Origin: Ralstonia condita | GTDB taxonomy: Bacteria; Pseudomonadota; Gammaproteobacteria; Burkholderiales; Burkholderiaceae | NCBI RefSeq assembly: GCF_958405655.1 | Contig: NZ_CATYWO010000001.1 | Location: 248,001 to 312,000 of the forward strand | Direction of reading: 5' to 3' | Length of the DNA stretch: 64,000 nucleotides | Shown: positions 1-9,804 of the stretch, one piece after another | Numbering within the stretch: position 1 is the stretch's first letter | Layout of the letters: every line of letters begins with the position of its first letter | Notes under the pieces: generated by a model | Told to the model about the DNA's origin: nothing | Databases searched by the model: none | Seen by the model: the letters and a program-made list of their open reading frames with translations, nothing else | Translations under genes and position numbers: made by a program

Positions 1-320
1 TCAAGACGCACGCATTCTATGAACGCCACGGCGGCAAGACGCTGGTGATGGCGCGCTTCATTCCGGTGGTGCGCACGTTCGCGCCGTTCGTGGCGGGTGT
101 GTCGAAGATGACGTTCGCCAAGTTCCAGCTCTTCAACATGATCGGCGCGGTGCTGTGGGTGGCGATCCTGGTGTTGTCTGGCGAGGCGTTCGGCAACGTG
201 CCGGTCATCCGGGATCACCTGAACACGATCGTGCTGATCGGCCTTGGCGCGGCGATTGTGCCGCTCGCGCTCGGCGGGCTGTGGAAGTTGCTCCGGCGCC
301 GCACGGTCGCGCCGAAATAA
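1..320 (+). CDS. DedA-family membrane protein, 3' part only
   Basis: The reading frame is open from base 3 to the TAA at 318-320, so only the C-terminal ~105 residues are present. It carries the DedA/SNARE-associated motif region: a KTHAFYERHGGKTLVMARF stretch followed by a conserved R-x3-P segment, then two hydrophobic helices and a basic tail (LLRRRTVAPK). DedA proteins are inner-membrane proteins linked to undecaprenyl-phosphate or phospholipid recycling and proton-motive-force maintenance. The gene converges on the SirB1-like gene with a 9-base gap. The family assignment is firm; the exact member cannot be told from the fragment. Confidence 0.85.
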   Translation, partial: KTHAFYERHGGKTLVMARFIPVVRTFAPFVAGVSKMTFAKFQLFNMIGAVLWVAILVLSGEAFGNVPVIRDHLNTIVLIGLGAAIVPLALGGLWKLLRRRTVAPK

Positions 321-329
321 GCGAGCGTC

Positions 330-1174
330 TCAGTTCAGGTTCTTGCTCATGGCGCGCAGCGTCGGCATGCGCTCCTTGAGCTTGGGTGTGTCGGCTGCGT
401 CGGGTCGTGCGTCTACATAGGCTTCCAGGTCCGCCAGGGCCGGGCGGAAGCATTCGAGGTTGGCGTAGGCCAACCCCCGGTCGCGCACTTCCTCGATCGA
501 ATCCGGCAGCAGGATCACCAGTCGCTGCTGCACCGCCAGCAGGCGCTGCCAGCGTGACTCCTGCAGGTAGATCGCCTTCAGGTTGCGCAGCATGCGCGCG
601 ATGATCTCCCGGTGCGTGGCCACCTGCAGGAACACCCCGAGCGGCACGGTGTTCGGGTCTTCGATGCCTTCCCTTTCCAGGTAAGGGTCGAGCATGTCCT
701 GCAGTTCTTCCTTCGACAGCGTCTGTCCGGTCAGCGGATCCAGCACGACCTCGCCTGCCGGGATGCTCATGCGCACCAGGAAGTGGTTCGGAAACGACAC
801 GCCCTTGAGCGGCAGCCCGATCTGCTGGCCGATTTCCATCAGGAGCACCGCCAGCGAGATCGGAATCCCGCGCCGGCTTTGCAGCACGGCGTTCAGATAG
901 GAATTCTCGGGGTCGTAGTAATCGTTGGCATTGGGCCCGAAGCCCAGTTCCCGATAGAAGAACTGGTTGAGCAGGCGCAAGCGCTGGATGGCCGGCGTGC
1001 CTTCTGCGATGCGGTTCTTGATCCGTGCCACCAGGACGTCGATGGCGGCCAGCTCTGCTTGCAGGTCGAGGTCCGGGTATGCGTCCTGCGCGATGGACAG
1101 CGCAGTCTCGGTGAGGGGAATGCTGTCGTCGTCCGCGACGAGGGCCGAAAAGTAATCGAGGACTTTGGTGGTCA

Positions 1175-1175
<1 letters not shown>
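330..1175 (-). CDS. SirB1-family (transglutaminase-like/TPR) protein
   Basis: 281 residues from MTTKVLDYF. The N-terminal half is the transglutaminase-like SirB1 domain, with the family motif RRGIPISLAVLLMEIG at residues 101-116 and SFPNHFLVR shortly after; the C-terminal ~90 residues are helical and TPR-like. An ATG 25 codons upstream would lengthen it but lies inside murJ. The chosen ATG overlaps the murJ stop by one base (TGATG), which suggests translational coupling with murJ. The molecular role of SirB1 proteins is not settled; the family name comes from a regulator of invasion genes, but no regulation can be inferred here. Confidence 0.85.
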
Positions 1176-2728
<1,553 letters not shown>

Positions 2729-2829
2729 AATGGATGCGAGGTTGTGCGCCGCCGTTGGGCTTTGCGGCGATGGCGTTCTGACCGGTGGCGCCCTGCGGGG
2801 TTCGCGCGGGCCGGCGCAATTGGGGCCGT

Positions 2830-2835
2830 ATTATA
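2830..2835 (-). promoter_or_regulatory. Candidate -10 element of murJ
   Basis: Read on the minus strand this is a perfect TATAAT, about 100 bases upstream of the murJ ATG. A -35 candidate (TTAGGC, 18 bases further upstream) is weak. Its placement in the murJ-rpsT divergent region makes it a plausible sigma-70 promoter. Confidence 0.45.
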
Positions 2836-2911
2836 GGGATCGGCTTGCCGCCTGCCTAAAGTGCAGCCAAAGCCGCAATGCGGCGTCACGCAGACGATTT
2901 CGCAACACGGT

Positions 2912-2941
2912 TTGCATCCGCCAAGAGAATCTGCGTATAAT
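2912..2941 (+). promoter_or_regulatory. Candidate sigma-70 promoter of rpsT
   Basis: TTGCAT at 2912-2917 and a perfect TATAAT at 2936-2941 are separated by 18 bases. They lie about 80 bases upstream of the rpsT start, which leaves room for a leader of about 75 nt. Confidence 0.6.
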
Positions 2942-3022
2942 TGTCGTTTCCCACGCATTCGCGCGCTTCGGCCTTCCGTGTCTCCCGGGGCGCTTGCAAC
3001 AGTTTTCTTCAGGATATTTTCC

Positions 3023-3289
3023 ATGGCAAACACCGCACAAGCACGCAAGCGCGCACGCCAGGCCGTCGTACTGAACGCCCACAACTCGGCACTGCGCTCG
3101 CGTCTGCGCACCGCGATCAAGACCGTCCGCAAGGCCGTGGCTGGTGGCGACAAGGCCGCAGCCGCCGCTGCATTCAAGACCGCTCAGAGCACGATCGACA
3201 GCATCGCTGACAAGAAGATCGTTCACAAGAACAAGGCTGCACGCGCCAAGTCGCGTCTGTCCGCTGCCATCAAGGCAATGGGTGCCTGA
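3023..3289 (+). CDS. rpsT: 30S ribosomal protein S20
   Basis: 88 residues starting MANTAQARKRARQAVVLNAH, the classical S20 N-terminus, and ending AAIKAMGA. It is a small basic helical protein that binds 16S rRNA. An in-frame ORF extends upstream, but the S20 start is fixed by the conserved MANxxQARKR motif, with an AGGA element before it. It is monocistronic, with its own promoter and a strong terminator. Confidence 0.98.
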   Translation: MANTAQARKRARQAVVLNAHNSALRSRLRTAIKTVRKAVAGGDKAAAAAAFKTAQSTIDSIADKKIVHKNKAARAKSRLSAAIKAMGA

Positions 3290-3348
3290 GCTCCGGTGAT
3301 GCCGGCCTGGCCGGCATGGTGTGGCAGTCAATGCCATGCACCGACAAC

Positions 3349-3380
3349 AAAAAAGCCTGTCTTCGGACAGGCTTTTTTGT
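3349..3380. terminator. Rho-independent terminator, rpsT / DUF3579
   Basis: Stem GCCTGTC / GACAGGC closed by a TTCG tetraloop, flanked by A and T runs on both sides. It can therefore stop transcription from rpsT (+) and from the convergent DUF3579 gene (-). Confidence 0.92.
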
Positions 3381-3424
3381 TTTGTGTACGCGCAGTCGGC
3401 GGCGTGACTGCCTGGCGGCGGGGG

Positions 3425-3748
3425 TCAGCTTTTCGCCGGTGCGCCGGTTTCCGGCAGGATGCAGGCTTCAACCAGTTGCAGATTGTTATCGTGCGCGAAG
3501 TTCAGCACGAAATCCAGTGCCTTGGGTTCAATCTCGCGCAGACGCTCGTCGACGAAGACGCTTTTGACGCCGCCCGACATGACGGGGCGCACATAAGGCG
3601 AGTACGTAAAACGGGGGTCTCCGGTATCACCGGCGGGTCGGAACTGCGCCATCACGCCGCACAGCCGATCGGCCCAGTCGCTCGGGCGGAAGGTCTTTCC
3701 GTCGCGGGTGACGCCCTGAATGAAGAATTGGCGAGGGTTGGCTGCCAT
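3425..3748 (-). CDS. DUF3579 domain protein
   Basis: 107 residues from MAANPRQFFIQGV. It matches the small DUF3579 family found almost only in betaproteobacteria, typically between rpsT and argF as here; the motif RPSDWADRLCGVMAQF is typical. No signal peptide, membrane segment or catalytic signature is visible, so the function is unknown. It is transcribed away from argF. Confidence 0.85.
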   Translation of the reverse strand: MAANPRQFFIQGVTRDGKTFRPSDWADRLCGVMAQFRPAGDTGDPRFTYSPYVRPVMSGGVKSVFVDERLREIEPKALDFVLNFAHDNNLQLVEACILPETGAPAKS

Positions 3749-4116
3749 GGACTGCGTGGGGCTGTGGAGATTTTCAAACGACTTCGACCGCGCGGGTGCC
3801 GCAACGTTCGAACGGGGTGCACTTGTGGTGCGGATGATGCGCTTGCCCGGTTGTGGACTCGCTAACCTGCTGGACCAACTTGTCGCGTCGGTTCGTGGGT
3901 CGTCGAGGCATCCGAGGCAGCCAGTATTATATCTTATATAAGACTTTCATCGGCCTTTCACCGGTGCCTTTGTGGCAGGCCGGGCTGTGCCGGGCGAGGC
4001 TCGCCAAACCAGCGGCGATCCCGTATGATGATTTGAATCTTCACCAGACAGGGCGGCTAGGGCGGCGTGCCACGAGAGTTTCCGGCGCGTCATCTGCAGG
4101 CCGCCTTCGTTGTTTT
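3749..4116. other. Intergenic region DUF3579-argF
   Basis: This 368-base stretch holds no supported gene. An AT-rich island at about 3925-3950 (TATTATATCTTATATAAG) in otherwise GC-rich DNA is the best place for the promoter(s) of the two divergent genes. TTTGAATCTTCA at about 4031-4042 resembles half of an arginine-repressor box, but the second half is not convincing. Confidence 0.4.
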
Positions 4117-5043
4117 ATGAACCCACCAAGCTCGATCAAGCACTACCTGCAGTTCAAGGACTTTTCGCTGGAAGAGTACGAATACCTGCTGGACCGTTCC
4201 GCGATCCTCAAGGCCAAGTTCAAGAACTACGAGACGTGGCACCCGCTGCACGACCGCACGCTGGCCATGATCTTCGAGAAGAATTCCACGCGTACGCGCC
4301 TGTCGTTCGAAGCCGGCATTCACCAGCTCGGCGGCCACGCGGTCTTCCTGAACACGCGCGATTCCCAACTGGGGCGCGGTGAGCCAATCGAAGACGCGGC
4401 GCAGGTCATCTCCCGCATGACCGACATCATCATGATCCGCACCTTCGGGCAGGAGATCATCGAACGGTTTGCCGCGCATTCTCGCGTACCGGTCATCAAC
4501 GGGCTGACCAACGAATATCACCCGTGCCAGGTGTTGGCCGACATTTTCACCTTCATCGAGCAGCGGGGCCCCATCAAGGGCAAGACCGTCACGTGGGTGG
4601 GCGATGCCAACAATATGGCCTACACGTGGATCCAGGCGGCTGAGATTCTCGGCTTCCGCTTCCATTTTTCTGCACCAAAGGGCTACCAGCTCGATCCGGC
4701 CATGGTGGCCGATTCCAGCCGTCCGTTCGTGCACGTGTTCGAAAGCCCGCTGCAGGCCTGTGAAGGCGCCCACCTAGTGACCACAGACGTGTGGACCAGC
4801 ATGGGCTACGAAGCCGAGAACGAAGCGCGCAAGAAAGCCTTCGGCGACTGGATGGTCACCGAGGCGATGATGCAGCGCGCGCAACCCGATGCGCTGTTCA
4901 TGCACTGCCTGCCCGCGCACCGCGGCGAGGAGGTCGAGGCAGCCGTCATCGATGGCAAGCAGAGCGTGGTGTGGGACGAGGCGGAAAACCGCCTGCACGT
5001 GCAGAAGGCGCTGATGGAATACCTGCTCTGCGGGCGCTACTGA
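4117..5043 (+). CDS. argF: Ornithine carbamoyltransferase
   Basis: 308 residues from MNPPSSIKHYLQFKDFSLEE. It makes citrulline from ornithine and carbamoyl phosphate in the cytosol. Carbamoyl-phosphate site FEKNSTRTRLSFE and the ornithine/catalytic motif FMHCLPAHRGEEV are both intact; HPCQVLADI is present. The ORF is open further upstream, but the length and N-terminus of betaproteobacterial OTCases support this ATG. It faces argG, the next enzyme in arginine synthesis, across a shared terminator. Confidence 0.97.
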   Translation: MNPPSSIKHYLQFKDFSLEEYEYLLDRSAILKAKFKNYETWHPLHDRTLAMIFEKNSTRTRLSFEAGIHQLGGHAVFLNTRDSQLGRGEPIEDAAQVISRMTDIIMIRTFGQEIIERFAAHSRVPVINGLTNEYHPCQVLADIFTFIEQRGPIKGKTVTWVGDANNMAYTWIQAAEILGFRFHFSAPKGYQLDPAMVADSSRPFVHVFESPLQACEGAHLVTTDVWTSMGYEAENEARKKAFGDWMVTEAMMQRAQPDALFMHCLPAHRGEEVEAAVIDGKQSVVWDEAENRLHVQKALMEYLLCGRY

Positions 5044-5062
5044 GCCCGAGTCTGACGCCATA

Positions 5063-5106
5063 GAAAAAGGCCGCTCCGATTGCGTCGGAGCGGCCTTTTT
5101 GCTTTG
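5063..5106. terminator. Bidirectional terminator between argF and argG
   Basis: A long GC stem, AAAAAGGCCGCTCCGA pairing with TCGGAGCGGCCTTTTT, with a short TGCG loop and A/T runs on both flanks. It sits between the convergent argF and argG genes. Confidence 0.93.
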
Positions 5107-5119
5107 ACGCGGCAGGTAG

Positions 5120-6457
5120 TTACTTCTTGCCGCCGTCGAGCTGAGGCAGTGCATTGGCGGTACCCAGCGACAGCAGGCCAGCCTTCGAGTAGATCGACAG
5201 CTTGTCGCGCGTGTCCATCAGGTCCAGGTTGCGCATGGTCAGTTGGCCGATGCGGTCGGCGGGGCTGAACGGTGCGTCTTCGACCTTCTCCATCGACAGG
5301 CGCTCAGGTGCGTAGGTCAGGTTCGGAGATTCGGTGTTCAGGATCGAGTAGTCGTTGCCGCGGCGCAGCTCCAGCGTCACGGTGCCGGTCACGGCGCGGG
5401 CTACCCAGCGCTGGGCGGTTTCGCGCAGCATGATCGCTTGCGGATCGAACCAGCGGCCCTGGTACAGCAGACGGCCCAGGCGCAGGCCGTTGATGCGGTA
5501 TTGCTCGATGGTGTCTTCGTTGTGGATGCCGGTCACCAGGCGTTCGTAGGCGATGTGTAGCAGCGCCATGCCCGGGGCTTCGTAGATGCCGCGGCTCTTG
5601 GCTTCGATGATGCGGTTTTCGATCTGGTCGCTCATGCCCAGGCCGTGGCGGCCGCCGATGCGATTCAGCTCCAGGAACATCTCCACCGGGTCGGCGATTT
5701 CGCGGCCGTTGACGGCGACCGGACGGCCTTCGTCGAAGGTGACCGACACTTCTTCCGCCTTGACCTCGACTTCGGGCTTCCAGAATGCCACGCCCATGAT
5801 CGGGTTGACGATGCGGATGCCGCTGTTCAGGTGCTCCAGATCCTTGGCCTCGTGCGTGGCGCCCAGCATGTTGCTGTCCGTCGAGTACGCCTTTTCGGCG
5901 CTCATCTTGTAGCCGAAACCTTCCTTCGTCATGAAGGCCGACATTTCGGCGCGGCCGCCCAGCTCATCGATGAAGGCCTGGTCCAGCCACGGCTTGTAGA
6001 TCTTCAGGGCCGGGTTGGTCAGCAGGCCGTAGCGGTAGAAGCGCTCGATGTCGTTGCCCTTGAAGGTCGAGCCGTCGCCCCAGATGTTGACGTCGTCTTC
6101 CTTCATCGCGGCGACCAGCATGGTGCCGGTCACGGCGCGGCCCAGCGGCGTGGTGTTGAAATACGTGATGCCGCCGGTGCTGATGTGGAAGGCGCCGGCC
6201 TGGATGGCGGCAATCCCTTCATTGGCCAGTTGCGGGCGGCACTCGATCAGGCGGGCCTTCTCTGCACCGTACTCCATGGCCTTGCGCGGGATGGCATCGT
6301 AGTCTTCCTCGTCGGGCTGGCCCAGGTTGGCGGTATAGGCGTAGGGCAGCGCGCCCTTGTTCTTCATCCAGCGCAGCGCCGCGCTGGTATCGAGACCGCC
6401 CGAGAAGGCAATGCCGACCTTCTGGCCGACGGGAACGTGTTGCAGGATGGTTTCCAT
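5120..6457 (-). CDS. argG: Argininosuccinate synthase
   Basis: 445 residues from METILQHVPVGQKVGIAFSG, the length of the long E. coli-type ArgG. It joins citrulline and aspartate using ATP. The ATP-PPase loop AFSGGLDTSAA is near residue 15, and GDGSTFKGNDIERF is conserved. The ORF is open 36 codons upstream, but that extension lies in the palindromic repeat at 6486-6608 and has no family counterpart. Convergent with argF. Confidence 0.97.
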   Translation of the reverse strand: METILQHVPVGQKVGIAFSGGLDTSAALRWMKNKGALPYAYTANLGQPDEEDYDAIPRKAMEYGAEKARLIECRPQLANEGIAAIQAGAFHISTGGITYFNTTPLGRAVTGTMLVAAMKEDDVNIWGDGSTFKGNDIERFYRYGLLTNPALKIYKPWLDQAFIDELGGRAEMSAFMTKEGFGYKMSAEKAYSTDSNMLGATHEAKDLEHLNSGIRIVNPIMGVAFWKPEVEVKAEEVSVTFDEGRPVAVNGREIADPVEMFLELNRIGGRHGLGMSDQIENRIIEAKSRGIYEAPGMALLHIAYERLVTGIHNEDTIEQYRINGLRLGRLLYQGRWFDPQAIMLRETAQRWVARAVTGTVTLELRRGNDYSILNTESPNLTYAPERLSMEKVEDAPFSPADRIGQLTMRNLDLMDTRDKLSIYSKAGLLSLGTANALPQLDGGKK

Positions 6458-6485
6458 GGTGTGTCTCTTCAGTCTTTCAGTTCTT

Positions 6486-6608
6486 TGAACCTGTTCAGAA
6501 TCCGTAGCGAGCGGTTCGAGGTTGGCCTGAGAAGCGCAGCCGTACATGGGTACGGCGAGCATCACAAGGTCAAGATCGAGCCGCGCAGTAGGATCGTGGA
6601 CAGGTTCA
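6486..6608. repeat. 123-bp imperfect palindrome, MITE/REP-like element
   Basis: Perfect 9-bp terminal inverted repeats (TGAACCTGT at 6486-6494, ACAGGTTCA at 6600-6608) flank a sequence that is palindromic through most of its length. At the centre GCCGTAC (6539-6545) and GTACGGC (6550-6556) form a hairpin with an ATGG loop, and the flanks pair imperfectly (CGGTTCGAGGTTGGCCT against the complement of 6572-6590). The right end provides the TGA stop of ppnP. It looks like a short non-autonomous or structural repeat; the class is inferred from structure alone. Confidence 0.6.
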
Positions 6609-6923
6609 GGCGTAGTGGCAGATGTAGTGGTAGGCCTCGGTCACCCGAATGTCGAACTTCGAGTTGGCCGGAACCTGAAAGCTTTCGCCGGCGGCGGACG
6701 TCTTCCACTCGTCGCTGCCGTCGAGCTTGTATTCGCACGAACCGCCCACGCATTCCATGATTTCGGCGGCGGCCGTGCCGAAGGTCAGCGTGGCCGGCAG
6801 CACCACGCCCACGGACTTCCTGGTGCCGTCGGGCAGGGTAAAGCTGTGGCTGACGCACTTTCCGTCAAAGTACACATTGGCCTTGGTGGTGAGGCTGACG
6901 CCGTCGATGGTTTCGGTGGTCAT
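6606..6923 (-). CDS. ppnP: Pyrimidine/purine nucleoside phosphorylase PpnP
   Basis: 105 residues, a single small cupin of the DUF1255/YaiE family now known as PpnP, which splits nucleosides with phosphate into base and pentose-1-phosphate. Signatures visible are NVYFDGKCVSHSF, TFGTAAAEIMECVGG and VPANSKFDIRV near the C-terminus. The stop codon falls inside the terminal repeat of the palindromic element at 6486-6608, so the element borders or has rewritten the very end of the gene. Confidence 0.93.
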   Translation of the reverse strand: MTTETIDGVSLTTKANVYFDGKCVSHSFTLPDGTRKSVGVVLPATLTFGTAAAEIMECVGGSCEYKLDGSDEWKTSAAGESFQVPANSKFDIRVTEAYHYICHYA

Positions 6924-7053
6924 GAAAGGGAACGCGGAAAAAGGCGTGGTCGAGGATCAAACCTGCCATTTTAGGCCATATACGCCATGATCTACCGGTA
7001 TCCTTGGGTGATTCGAAGCGCGCCCCCACGGCGCACGCTCCCAAGGGGGAACC

Positions 7054-8115
7054 ATGCAGAAGCCGCACGGCAAACACATCAACCTCGCGCTGCAGGGCGG
7101 CGGCGCGCACGGGGCATTCACCTGGGGTGTGCTCGATGCCCTGCTGGAAGACGGCCGATTGTCGTTCGAGGGCATCACCGGCACGAGTGCGGGGTCGATG
7201 AACGCCGTCGTGATGCTCGACGGCCTGCTGGAAGGTGGATCCTCGGGCGGCAGAGAGCGGGCGCGCGAAAAGCTGCACGCGTTCTGGCTCGCGGTCTCGA
7301 CGGCCGGATCGCCGCTCTCGGCCATGGGCGAGAGCGCCAGGGCGCTGTTCTCGGGCAAGCCGCTGTTTCCCGACAGTTGGCCCGTCACCGACTGGATGCG
7401 CTTGTGGGACAACTGGATGAGCGCCACAGCACAGGGCGCACATTACAACCCGCTGCGCGATCTGCTGGTCAGCCAGGTCGATTTCGAGCGCCTGCGCGCC
7501 TGCGCCGGCACCAAGCTCTTTCTGGCGGCCACCGACGTCAATACCGGCAATGTGCGCGTATTCAACACGCCGGAAATCGACGCCGAAACCGTGCTGGCTT
7601 CGGCCTGCTTGCCTTATCTGTACCCCGCCATCGAAATCGGACATCGGCATTACTGGGACGGCGGCTACATGGGCAACCCTGTGCTGTTCCCGTTCTTCTA
7701 TGAGACGAAGACGCAGGACATCCTGCTTGTCCACGTGAATCCGATCGTGCGCAAGGAGGTGCCCGACCAGCCGCACGAGGTGATGGAGCGGCTCAACGAG
7801 ATCACGTTCAATGCCTCGTTACTGCGCGAGATGCGCGCGATCGCGTTCGTGCAGAAGCTGATTGCCGAAGACTGGCTCAGGCCGGAGTATCGCGACCGCC
7901 TAAAGTACATCTACCTGCACGCCATCCGTGCGGACAAGCCGCTGGGCGATCTGTCGTCATCGACCAAGCTGGTGACGGACTGGAGCTTCCTGACCATGCT
8001 CAAGGAGCGCGGCCGACATGAAGGGAAGGCGTGGCTGCGCCAGCATTTCGACGATGTCGGCAAGCGGGGCACCGTCGATATCCAGAACGAATACCTGCGC
8101 GGGCAGGAAATCTGA
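7054..8115 (+). CDS. Patatin-like phospholipase
   Basis: 353 residues. The oxyanion-hole motif LQGGGAHGAF (residues 13-22), the nucleophile elbow GTSAG with Ser45, and the dyad aspartate Asp202 in YWDGGYMGNP are all intact, so it should be an active Ser-Asp lipid acyl hydrolase. No signal peptide is visible, so it is probably cytosolic. The sequence CAAGGGGGAACC before the ATG supplies a Shine-Dalgarno. Convergent with murB at a 6-base gap. Confidence 0.9.
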   Translation: MQKPHGKHINLALQGGGAHGAFTWGVLDALLEDGRLSFEGITGTSAGSMNAVVMLDGLLEGGSSGGRERAREKLHAFWLAVSTAGSPLSAMGESARALFSGKPLFPDSWPVTDWMRLWDNWMSATAQGAHYNPLRDLLVSQVDFERLRACAGTKLFLAATDVNTGNVRVFNTPEIDAETVLASACLPYLYPAIEIGHRHYWDGGYMGNPVLFPFFYETKTQDILLVHVNPIVRKEVPDQPHEVMERLNEITFNASLLREMRAIAFVQKLIAEDWLRPEYRDRLKYIYLHAIRADKPLGDLSSSTKLVTDWSFLTMLKERGRHEGKAWLRQHFDDVGKRGTVDIQNEYLRGQEI

Positions 8116-8121
8116 ACGCGA

Positions 8122-9150
8122 TCAGATGACGACGGGCTCGGGTTCGATGCGCACGCCAAAGCGCGCATAGACGCTGTCCTGGATTTCGCGTGCCAGCGTC
8201 ATCAACTCCACGGCGCTGCCCCCACCACGGTTCACGAGCACCAGCGCCTGCTTCTCATACACGCCGACCGCGCCGCTCTGCCGGCCCTTGAAACCACACT
8301 GGTCGATCAGCCAGCCCGCAGCCAGCTTGTAAGTGCCGTCCGGCTGCGCGTAGCCCACCAGGTTCGGGAAGCGCCCGGCCAGCGCCTCGCGGGTGGCCGC
8401 ATCGACGATCGGGTTCTTGAAGAAGCTGCCGGCGTTGCCGATGTCCGCCGGGTCGGGCAGCTTGCGGCGGCGGATCGTCACCACCGCATCGAAGATGTCC
8501 TGTGCCGTCGGCTTGGCGATGTGCTGCGCGGTGAGCTCGCGCGCCAGTTCGGCGTAGTGCGTCTCGGGCTGCCAGTCGGCCGGCAGGGCGAACGTCACCT
8601 CGGTGATGATGTAGCGGTCTGCGCCGGCGCGCTTGAAGATGCTGTCGCGGTAGCCGAAGGCGCAGTCGGCTGCGCGGAGCGCGACGAACTCGCCCGCGTG
8701 CCGATCGTAGGCGCGCAGCGAGTGGAAGCGGTCTTTGATCTCGATGCCGTACGCGCCGATGTTCTGGATGGGCGCGGCGCCTACCGTACCGGGAATCAGC
8801 GCGAGGTTTTCGAGCCCAGGCAAACCTTGGGCGACAGTCTGCGACACCAGCCCATGCCAGGATTCGCCCCCGCCCGCAGTCACGAGATTCACGGCGCGGC
8901 CATCAACCGTTGCCTGGGCGACGGTGACGCCGGGGATCTCCATCAGCAGGACGAGGCCGTCGAAGTCGCGCGTGAGCACGACGTTGCTGCCCCCACCCAG
9001 CACCAGCACCGGCAGACCGCGCACACGCGGATCGTCCAGCGCGGCCGGGATGTCTTCGGGCGTGCGCACATGTGTGGCGTAGCGGGCTGCGGCCTCGAAA
9101 CGGAACGTGTTGTGCCGGCCTAGGGGATAATGCGTGTCGAGCGACGCCAT
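8122..9150 (-). CDS. murB: UDP-N-acetylenolpyruvoylglucosamine reductase
   Basis: 342 residues from MASLDTHYPLGRHNTF, the same length as E. coli MurB (type I). It reduces UDP-GlcNAc-enolpyruvate to UDP-MurNAc. Evidence: FAD-binding VLGGGSNVVL, the GTVGAAPIQNIGAYG loop, and the NAGSFFKNP motif with its catalytic serine. A longer frame upstream exists, but the MurB N-terminus fixes the start. Divergent from yajQ. Confidence 0.97.
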   Translation of the reverse strand: MASLDTHYPLGRHNTFRFEAAARYATHVRTPEDIPAALDDPRVRGLPVLVLGGGSNVVLTRDFDGLVLLMEIPGVTVAQATVDGRAVNLVTAGGGESWHGLVSQTVAQGLPGLENLALIPGTVGAAPIQNIGAYGIEIKDRFHSLRAYDRHAGEFVALRAADCAFGYRDSIFKRAGADRYIITEVTFALPADWQPETHYAELARELTAQHIAKPTAQDIFDAVVTIRRRKLPDPADIGNAGSFFKNPIVDAATREALAGRFPNLVGYAQPDGTYKLAAGWLIDQCGFKGRQSGAVGVYEKQALVLVNRGGGSAVELMTLAREIQDSVYARFGVRIEPEPVVI

Positions 9151-9253
9151 GGCGCAGGTGAGGCTGGAAAAGCCTGAATTATAAGAGCCGTGGCGAGGAT
9201 GGCGCCCGCTGGCTGCCGCCGCAGGAACCGAACAAGTCTGCAAGGAGAACACG

Positions 9254-9739
9254 ATGCCGTCGTTTGACGTGGTATGCGAAGCCAACATGGTGGAACTGAA
9301 GAACGCCGTGGACCAGGCCAACAAGGAAATTTCGACGCGTTTCGACTTCAAGGGCTCCGACGCCCGCGTCGAGCAGAAGGAGCAGGAGCTGACCCTGTTC
9401 GCCGATGACGATTTCAAGATCAGTCAGGTCAACGACGTGCTGGTGAACAAGCTTGCCAAGCGCAACGTCGACGTGCGCTTCCTCGACTATCAGGACAAGC
9501 AGAAGATCAGCGGCGACAAGATGAAGCAGGTCGTCAAGATCAAGAAGGGGGTCTCCGGCGATCTGGCCAAGAAGATCGTCAAGCAGATCAAGGACAGCAA
9601 GATCAAGGTCCAGGCCAGCATCCAGGGCGACGCCGTGCGCGTGACCGGCGCCAAGCGCGATGACCTGCAAAGCGTGATCGCCATGCTCCGCAAGGACGTG
9701 TCGGAGGCACCGCTGGATTTCAACAACTTCCGCGACTGA
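9254..9739 (+). CDS. yajQ: YajQ-family nucleotide-binding protein
   Basis: 161 residues from MPSFDVVCEANMVELKNAVD, full length. The two-lobed YajQ fold with RFDFKGSDARVEQK is conserved. Homologues in Xanthomonas and Pseudomonas bind cyclic di-GMP and act with transcription factors, while older work describes nucleic-acid binding. AAGGAG precedes the ATG at a normal distance. A terminator follows directly, so it is likely monocistronic. Confidence 0.95.
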   Translation: MPSFDVVCEANMVELKNAVDQANKEISTRFDFKGSDARVEQKEQELTLFADDDFKISQVNDVLVNKLAKRNVDVRFLDYQDKQKISGDKMKQVVKIKKGVSGDLAKKIVKQIKDSKIKVQASIQGDAVRVTGAKRDDLQSVIAMLRKDVSEAPLDFNNFRD

Positions 9740-9760
9740 TCGCGCAGCCGGTCATGCAAG

Positions 9761-9790
9761 CAAAACGCCCCGCACAAGCGGGGCGTTTGC
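9761..9790 (+). terminator. Terminator downstream of yajQ
   Basis: Stem AACGCCCCGC / GCGGGGCGTT with an ACAA loop, between the convergent yajQ and acylase genes. The T-run is short, so it may be moderate in strength, but it can serve both directions. Confidence 0.75.
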
Positions 9791-9804
9791 ATTCGAGGAT
9801 GGGG

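Noticed and set aside
4024..4045. Arginine-repressor operator before argF
   Set aside because: Only one half resembles the consensus; the partner half is missing.
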